Shown here one piece after another: positions 62,487-64,000 of a stretch of DNA of 64,000 nucleotides. This DNA is from Priestia megaterium. GTDB taxonomy: Bacteria; Bacillota; Bacilli; Bacillales; Bacillaceae_H. The translations under genes were made by a program, and so were the position numbers. Positions within the stretch are counted from its first letter, which is position 1, and every line of letters begins with the position of its first letter. The stretch covers positions 371,973 through 435,972 of the forward strand of contig VTEF01000002.1 in assembly GCA_008180335.1 (NCBI GenBank), given 5' to 3'. A model generated the notes under the pieces. The model saw only the letters and a program-made list of their open reading frames with translations, was not told the DNA's origin and did not search any database.

Positions 62487-63851
62487 ATGAAACGATTAAT
62501 CTCTGTTCTTTCACTTACACTGCTGTTTACAGGTGCTGCTGCCGTTTCAGCGGACATGAGCACAGATTCAACTTTTTCAAGCCAACAAATGAATCGTGGA
62601 AAACCTCTTGCATACCCTATTTTAATAAAGGCAAAAAAACCGGAGGAAGTCGGGATGTCTTCTAAAAAACTTAAAGAAGTAGATGAAATCATTGAAAAGG
62701 ACGTCAGAAATGGTTTTCCTGGTGCAGTGTTATTAGTTATCAAAGATGGGAAAATCGTTAAAAACACAGCATACGGCTACGCCAAAAAATATGAAGGACT
62801 TGACCTGTTAAGGCACCCGCAAAAAATGAAAACAGATACAATGTTTGATTTGGCTTCTAACACAAAGATGTATGCTGTAAACTTTGCGCTGCAAAAGCTT
62901 GTCAGTGAAGGGAAGCTGGATTTAAACGCTCGTGTCAATCAGTATATTCCTGAATTTAAAGATCAGCCACAAGACAACATTAAAGGAAAAGATACGCTTC
63001 GCATCATTGACATCCTGCATCATAGTGCTGGTTTTCCAGCAGACCCACAATATTTCAACCCAAAAGCAGGTGCTTTGTACTCTCAAGATCGCAACATCAC
63101 ATTAAAAATGCTTTCTAAAACCCCACTGCAATATGAACCAGGCACAAAAAACATCTATAGTGATGTAGATTATATGTTACTAGGATATATAATTGAAAAA
63201 ATAACAGAACAGCCGTTAGATCAGTATGTGGAACAGCAAATTTATACGCCATTAGGGCTTAAGCACACAGTCTTCAATCCGCTGCAAAAAGGCTTTAAGG
63301 CAAAAGATTTTGCTGCCACGGAACTGAAAGGAAATACACGAGATGGTGTGATTCGTTTTCCGAATATTCGAACGTACACGTTACAGGGTGAGGTGCATGA
63401 CGAGAAGGCATTTTATTCAATGGCCGGCGTTTCTGGACATGCAGGGCTTTTCTCTACAACGAGTGATGTAGCCGTTTTACTTCAAGTGATGTTAAATGGA
63501 GGCGGATACGGGAATGTTCAGTTATTTGACCAAGAAACAATTGATACATTTGTCAGCCCGTCAAAATTAAATCCAACATATGGATTAGGATGGAGACGAA
63601 ACGGCAATTCAAGTATGGAGTGGATGTTCGGTCCGTATGCGAGTGAAACTGCAGTCGGACATACCGGATGGGTTGGAACAGTAACGATTATCGACCGCGA
63701 GCAAAATCTAGGAATGGTCTTACTTACAAATAAAAAGCATTCGCCGCTCATAGATCCAAAAGAAAACCCTAATAAATTTGAAGGAGATGTCTTTGAAACA
63801 GGGCAGTATGGCAGTGTGGTGCGTGCTGTGTATGAGGCTTTAAATCAATAA
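62487..63851 (+). CDS. Secreted serine hydrolase of the beta-lactamase/PBP4* fold
   Basis: 454 residues. Signal peptide MKRLISVLSLTLLFTGAAAV. The class C beta-lactamase-like motifs are SNTK (SxxK, ~124-127), YSD in the place of YxN (~218) and HTG in place of KTG (GHTGWVG). Such proteins act as esterases, D-aminopeptidases or peptidoglycan-active enzymes (YbbE-like in B. subtilis) more than as true beta-lactamases. AAAGGAGGA precedes the ATG. Followed by a terminator. Confidence 0.83.
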   Translation: MKRLISVLSLTLLFTGAAAVSADMSTDSTFSSQQMNRGKPLAYPILIKAKKPEEVGMSSKKLKEVDEIIEKDVRNGFPGAVLLVIKDGKIVKNTAYGYAKKYEGLDLLRHPQKMKTDTMFDLASNTKMYAVNFALQKLVSEGKLDLNARVNQYIPEFKDQPQDNIKGKDTLRIIDILHHSAGFPADPQYFNPKAGALYSQDRNITLKMLSKTPLQYEPGTKNIYSDVDYMLLGYIIEKITEQPLDQYVEQQIYTPLGLKHTVFNPLQKGFKAKDFAATELKGNTRDGVIRFPNIRTYTLQGEVHDEKAFYSMAGVSGHAGLFSTTSDVAVLLQVMLNGGGYGNVQLFDQETIDTFVSPSKLNPTYGLGWRRNGNSSMEWMFGPYASETAVGHTGWVGTVTIIDREQNLGMVLLTNKKHSPLIDPKENPNKFEGDVFETGQYGSVVRAVYEALNQ

Positions 63852-63939
63852 ACAAGCATCAATCAATTTTTTAGATCGTTTTGCTGAAAATATGATTTAA
63901 TAGAAGTATCTATTTGGCTTCTTTCATGGCAAATTAAGA

Positions 63940-63971
63940 GGCGATTTCACCTGTGGTGAAGTTGCTTTTTT
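63940..63971 (+). terminator. Terminator after the serine hydrolase
   Basis: GGCGATTTCACC, loop TGT, GGTGAAGTTGC (one G-T), then six T. Confidence 0.8.
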
Positions 63972-64000
63972 ATGATGTGCATAAGTTTAATCAGAAACAT

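Noticed and set aside
1-64000. CRISPR arrays, insertion sequences, prophage genes
   Set aside because: I saw no regularly spaced repeats, transposase frames, or phage structural genes anywhere in the window.

Overview
The window reads as chromosome from a spore-forming, low-GC Bacillaceae bacterium (Bacillus or a close relative). It carries a complete bacillibactin locus (dhbACEBF, besA and feu homologues), spore-associated proteins (GerPF-like, YjcZ-like, a KinB-like kinase, manganese catalase), small YpzG and YfhD proteins, an RsbR-like stressosome protein, strong AGGAGG ribosome-binding sites and many hairpin-plus-T-run terminators. The species cannot be fixed from the sequence alone.

Left part (1-13.2 kb): a truncated replication-protein-like end; a secreted PHP-domain protein; a promoter-driven RNA gene with tRNA acceptor, D and T arms around a large structured middle; an RluF-type pseudouridine synthase; a membrane-anchored esterase; two YetF/DUF421 membrane proteins; a DUF2935 protein; an RNase J paralogue; four small proteins; a LysE exporter; and a manganese catalase.

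Iron island (13.2-38.7 kb): feuABC-like uptake genes plus their own ATPase run leftward. besA and then dhbA-C-E-B-F, an mbtH-like gene, an MFS exporter and an sfp-type phosphopantetheinyl transferase run rightward. A second siderophore importer (fhuCDBG-like, leftward) and a YcgT-type flavin reductase (rightward) follow. Fur-box-like palindromes sit in the feu/besA gap, in front of dhbA and in the fhuC/ycgT gap. The adenylation-domain residues of DhbF read as the Gly and Thr codes, so the predicted product is the trimeric lactone of DHB-Gly-Thr. Synthesis, export, uptake, hydrolysis and iron reduction are therefore encoded together under apparent Fur control.

Right part (38.8-64 kb): an alpha/beta hydrolase; a candidate type I toxin-antitoxin locus with long-range mRNA pairing; a methionine gamma-lyase type enzyme; a VOC protein; an RsbR-like protein; a KinB-like kinase; a thioredoxin-like protein with an altered active site; an ArsR-DUF2087 regulator and an MFS pump sharing an 18-bp palindrome; a MaoC protein; a LysR regulator divergent from two tandem M20 amidohydrolases and a membrane protein; two small spore-type proteins; a gamma-glutamyltranspeptidase with an extra C-terminal domain; an SRPBCC/ArsR pair; a T-box riboswitch reading into an MFS gene; a Lys/His-rich mini-protein; an MhqO-like dioxygenase; a CynX-type MFS protein; and a serine hydrolase of the beta-lactamase fold.

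The best candidates for undescribed biology are the interrupted tRNA-like RNA (about 2.3-2.6 kb) and the toxin-like RNA locus (about 40.0-40.35 kb). Next are the T-box in front of a drug-type transporter and the two self-contained regulator/operator modules at 45.5-47.6 and 56.4-57.3 kb.
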